A DNA stretch of 64,000 bases. Source: Pleurotus djamor (lineage: Eukaryota; Basidiomycota; Agaricomycetes; Agaricales; Pleurotaceae). Positions 60,998 to 64,000 of the stretch are shown in pieces. Location of the stretch: the NCBI GenBank assembly GCA_029747585.1, contig JAPEVF010000006.1, positions 124,001 to 188,000 on the forward strand. Reading direction: 5' to 3'. A program made the translations under genes and the position numbers. How positions within the stretch are numbered: position 1 is the first letter of the stretch; each line of letters opens with the position of its first letter. The notes beneath the pieces are model-generated. The model was not told the origin of the DNA and ran no database searches. It saw only the letters and a program-made list of their open reading frames with translations.

Positions 60998-63900
60998 TTA
61001 CTCGCCAGCAGGTTTGTGCGGAAGGGGTGGTGGGGGTCCAGGTGCCTTGATCCCGTTGGGTTCGAAGGTGGTACCGAAAGGTGTGAATGGGCGTAAGTCT
61101 ATGCCTACACTCATTGATCTTGGTGGTGGGGGTGGTTCATCAAGGAGCGGGAAGATATTCCCATTCCCAGCGATTCGAGACACCCTCGCGTCCTCTTCCC
61201 TCGTCTCTTGTATGTATTCTAGGGGTGGACGAGGCATCAGAGGGGGAGGTGCGCTTGGTGGGAAAGACGGAGGAGGTGGGGATGAAGAAGGTGGAGGTGG
61301 AGGTGATGTGTTGCTTCGATGGGTATATACGCTTTGAGGGCTTTCAGAGCGAGCAGATGCATTGTCTGCTTCATATCGAGCTCGCAAGAGGGCTTTCTCC
61401 TCTGCAGCGGTTAGAAGCCGTGAGCTGGGCGCACCGCCAGGAGGCTTGGGGTGAGGTCGGGAGCGAGAGTTCGTCCCGTTGGTGCGCGGAGGGGGCGTAG
61501 GTGTCGGGCGAACGCTGGAGCCCGATTCAACGTATGGAGGGGCATCGCTATCGGTAGGCGGAGCGGAGGCAGCAGGAGCAGCAGCAAGAGCGTCTTGTTC
61601 CGCATAAAATCGACGTAGGCGTTCCTTCTCTGCCTTCGCTCGAGATATAGGATCTTGCGCAGCGGAGAAGGGTGGAGGCGACTCAGCTCGAGGTGGAGGA
61701 GGAGGCGAGCGAGCTACACCGTTTTCGGCTTGTATTTGTGCACGCGCAGCTGCATCTTGAGCTTCATAGTTGCGCCGTAGTCTCTCTTTCTCTGACAAGA
61801 TGTTCTTCGCCCCAGAAACAGTCGCGTCGAAAGATGGCGGTAGATCGTCGACTGGTGGTGGTGGCTGAGAGGACGATCCAGAGTCACCTGCGGGGTACAA
61901 CGCTTCATACGCAATGGGATTAACTAGTGTACTTTCATTATCAAGCGTGGCATTTTGCGCCTGAGGTGAAGTCATGTTCTGTGTCTTGTTCACAGCATCC
62001 CTAGCTTCGTGATATCGTCTTAGCGCAGCCTTCTCTTCTTCAGCAGACCTGTATTGAGGGATCCCTGACGCCGGCTGGTTTTTGGCTGCAGGAGGCGCTT
62101 GACTTGGGATCGTAGGTGACGATTTAGTATTTGGGGTCACTACGGTGGGAGGTACGTTCCTTGACGACATTGCCTGCGAATACATACGCGCCGCTGGCGA
62201 CACCGCGTTACTAGACGAACTGGAGCTGCCTTTAGATTCGCTTTGAGCTTGGGCAGGTGGTGGAGGGGAGTATGTGCCATATTGTGCACGCTGGACGGCT
62301 GCCTGTGCTGCCTCAAAGCGCCGTTTTTCCTCCTCCGCTGTGGGCCACTTCTTCGGCGAGGTTGGTAAGGAGGCAGCCTCGGACGGTGCAGGAGAAGCAT
62401 TTTGAGGTGGCTGAGGGAGTCAGTCCGACTGAAGCGACGGCCATAGCTAGGCGACTTACTGGTGTTGTAACTCGTGTGACACCTGACTGCGACCTCTCCA
62501 CTTGAGCTTTTGCTTGCTCATATAATTTTTGTTTCTCCTCCTCTGCACTCGGCCAGGCGCGATTAGGTTTCTTCTTGGGAGAAACGCCATATGAGTTATT
62601 ACGTTGATGCGTAGGTTCATCATCCTGAGGTATCTCGGATGGGAGAGCGTTCGTGATGGTGTACCTGTTCGCACTTCCGCCAGCGCGTGCTGACGGCGGA
62701 CGTCTGCCAGTCTCTGGTGTTGGCTGGACAGTTGCCGTGGCGGCCGGTCGATTGAAAGACGGGTTGCTAGTAGATTCCGTGGCGGTTATTTGTGGGCTAG
62801 GGCGACCGAATTCATCCATTCTCATATTCGACATTGATGGCGAGTTGAAGCCTGCGAATGTTCCACCACGTCCAAAGGCAGCATCAGTTTGTTGAGGAGC
62901 CGGGCGACCCGCGTAGGTTTGATGAACAGGCGATGATGGGACTGCTCCAGGATGGATATCGATAGTTTGACGAATTGGGTTGCTTGTAATGGGAGTAAGA
63001 GATAGACCGGGAGCGGGGCCAATAAGTCTAAAGCATGTTAGCGTTTCCAAAGTGTTTGTGGAAGATGGGGGACCTACTTGACGGCTTCGGCGGAGTATTC
63101 TCTGAGAGAAAGATGAGGTTAGTGAGGGAAAAAGAGCCTAAGGACAGCGCTCCCACCTAGGCCAACGTGAAACGACGACGGGAAGTCTCATGGCCACCTG
63201 GGCTCCAGTGGATAGGTGGGCCTTGATGCTCAGTGTATACGTAATATCGAGATGTCTCGCCGAATTGACAGTGGAATTTATATGACCTGTTGGTACGACG
63301 CAACGAAGTTCGGCTTGATGACCCACCCCTCCATACATAGTGACATTCACGGGTAGCTTGCACTCTGTTATGATGCTTTCTTGTTGATGCTGGACTGCAC
63401 GCTTAGTGGAAGTATGAGCTGTTGTAAGCACCAAGGTTTCGACCAACGCCATTTCATATCCACGGAGGATGACAGTCCCCGTTCTATCACTTTTGAGCAT
63501 GGCTGCTACAGCAATGATACAACCTGGGCCAAAACATGTTCGGTCCCGCGATATTGTCAACGTAATACCATCATTGATGGCCTGGCGAACTTCGTGTTGG
63601 CAGTAGACTGGCCAAGTAGAGTGTAATTCGTGCTTATCCAACGTGATGTTGGCCGTGGTAGAGGAAATCACCTCCTTGCGTCGGCGTAAGAAACCTCTGA
63701 TTGTTTATGAGGTCAGCTCTGGCCAAAATATGGTAGCACCGAACGCACTTGGAACCTTTGAGACAGACGGTGCCTATAAGCTCGTATCGAATCCCGGCTA
63801 AGGTGGCGATGAGATATGTCAAGGGAAGCAATGTGGCTTGACGTACAAGTACGATCAAGTTGTAGTGTGGCGGGGATGGATTCTGGTATTCGAATATTGA

Positions 63901-64000
63901 ATGGAAAGTCTTGCTGCAAAAAACCACGTTAGTTGCGCGTCAAAAATGGTCTCGGGATCTGCAAACACCCACGGATTGAAGCATCTCATATTCAGGCTCC
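60998..64000 (-). CDS. Arrestin-like protein with long Pro-rich repeat tail (5' end outside window)
   Basis: The N-terminal part seen near 63300-63950 has arrestin-fold sequence: QDFPFNIRIPESIPATLQLD, IRYELIGTVCLKGSK, and after an intron KEVISSTTANITLDKHELHS. The C domain continues VRQAINDGITLTISRDRTCF, GCIIAVAAMLKSDRTGTVIL and HLDITYTLSIKAHLSTGAQV. Fungal arrestins (ARTs) recruit Rsp5 to membrane proteins; a PxY-like motif may be in PPYVES near 61535. The rest is a long disordered tail with at least six copies of a charged helix motif of type AEEEKxxLRRxYExQDA. It ends HKPAGE at TAA 60998-61000. The start codon lies beyond base 64000. Traced introns lie near 63030-63090, 63160 and 62410-62460. 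Confidence 0.75.

Overview
The window is nuclear DNA of a filamentous basidiomycete, almost certainly an agaricomycete. Genes are dense and alternate between strands, most coding regions are cut by many 50-90 nt GT..AG introns, and several families are typical of mushrooms: DUF6534 membrane proteins, LaeA/TAM-type methyltransferases, a BTB protein, TKL-type kinases with an HGD loop, and secreted double-psi beta-barrel proteins. The sequence is a draft assembly. It has a 676-nt run of N at 30940-31615, and single N bases mostly next to C or G runs, several of which break reading frames.

Layout. 1-11 kb holds core RNA, translation and trafficking genes: SRP54 (-), an auxilin/Swa2-like J-protein (+), Tma22/DENR (+), a SAM methyltransferase (+) and poly(A)-binding protein (-). 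11-15 kb holds a SCAMP membrane protein (-) and a secreted barwin/RlpA-like protein (+). 15-18.5 kb holds two 19S proteasome lid subunits, RPN6 (-) and RPN7 (+), head to head over 106 bp. 18.8-28 kb is more accessory: acyl-CoA dehydrogenase (-), BTB protein (+), a degenerate half ABC transporter (+) and a DUF6534 membrane protein (+). 28-31 kb holds AP endonuclease Apn1 (-) and a BUGZ/ZNF207-type zinc-finger gene (+) that runs into the assembly gap.

32-41 kb is the most interesting part. SKN7, an HSF-type DNA-binding domain plus two-component receiver, lies on the minus strand. A HUA1-like gene follows, then on the plus strand a TKL-type protein kinase fused in one reading frame to a receiver domain closely resembling that of SKN7. 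The two receivers share all three intron positions and phases and have identical internal exon lengths (130 and 59 nt), so the kinase gene appears to have captured a copy of the neighbouring SKN7 receiver exons.

41-50 kb holds IML2/TTC39-like (-), an ARMC8/Vid28 (GID5)-like subunit of the GID/CTLH ubiquitin ligase (+), pyruvate dehydrogenase E1 alpha (+) and a GNAT acetyltransferase (+). 50-64 kb holds a large membrane-anchored amidohydrolase (-), an unassigned open frame (-), dephospho-CoA kinase (+), heat-shock factor HSF1 (+) and an arrestin-like protein (-) with a repeat-bearing proline-rich tail that leaves the window. Three stress or phosphorelay regulators (SKN7, kinase-receiver, HSF1) are thus linked within about 28 kb. 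No rRNA, tRNA, CRISPR array or transposon was recognised. Splice sites were assigned by eye, and exon boundaries are given only where they were traced.
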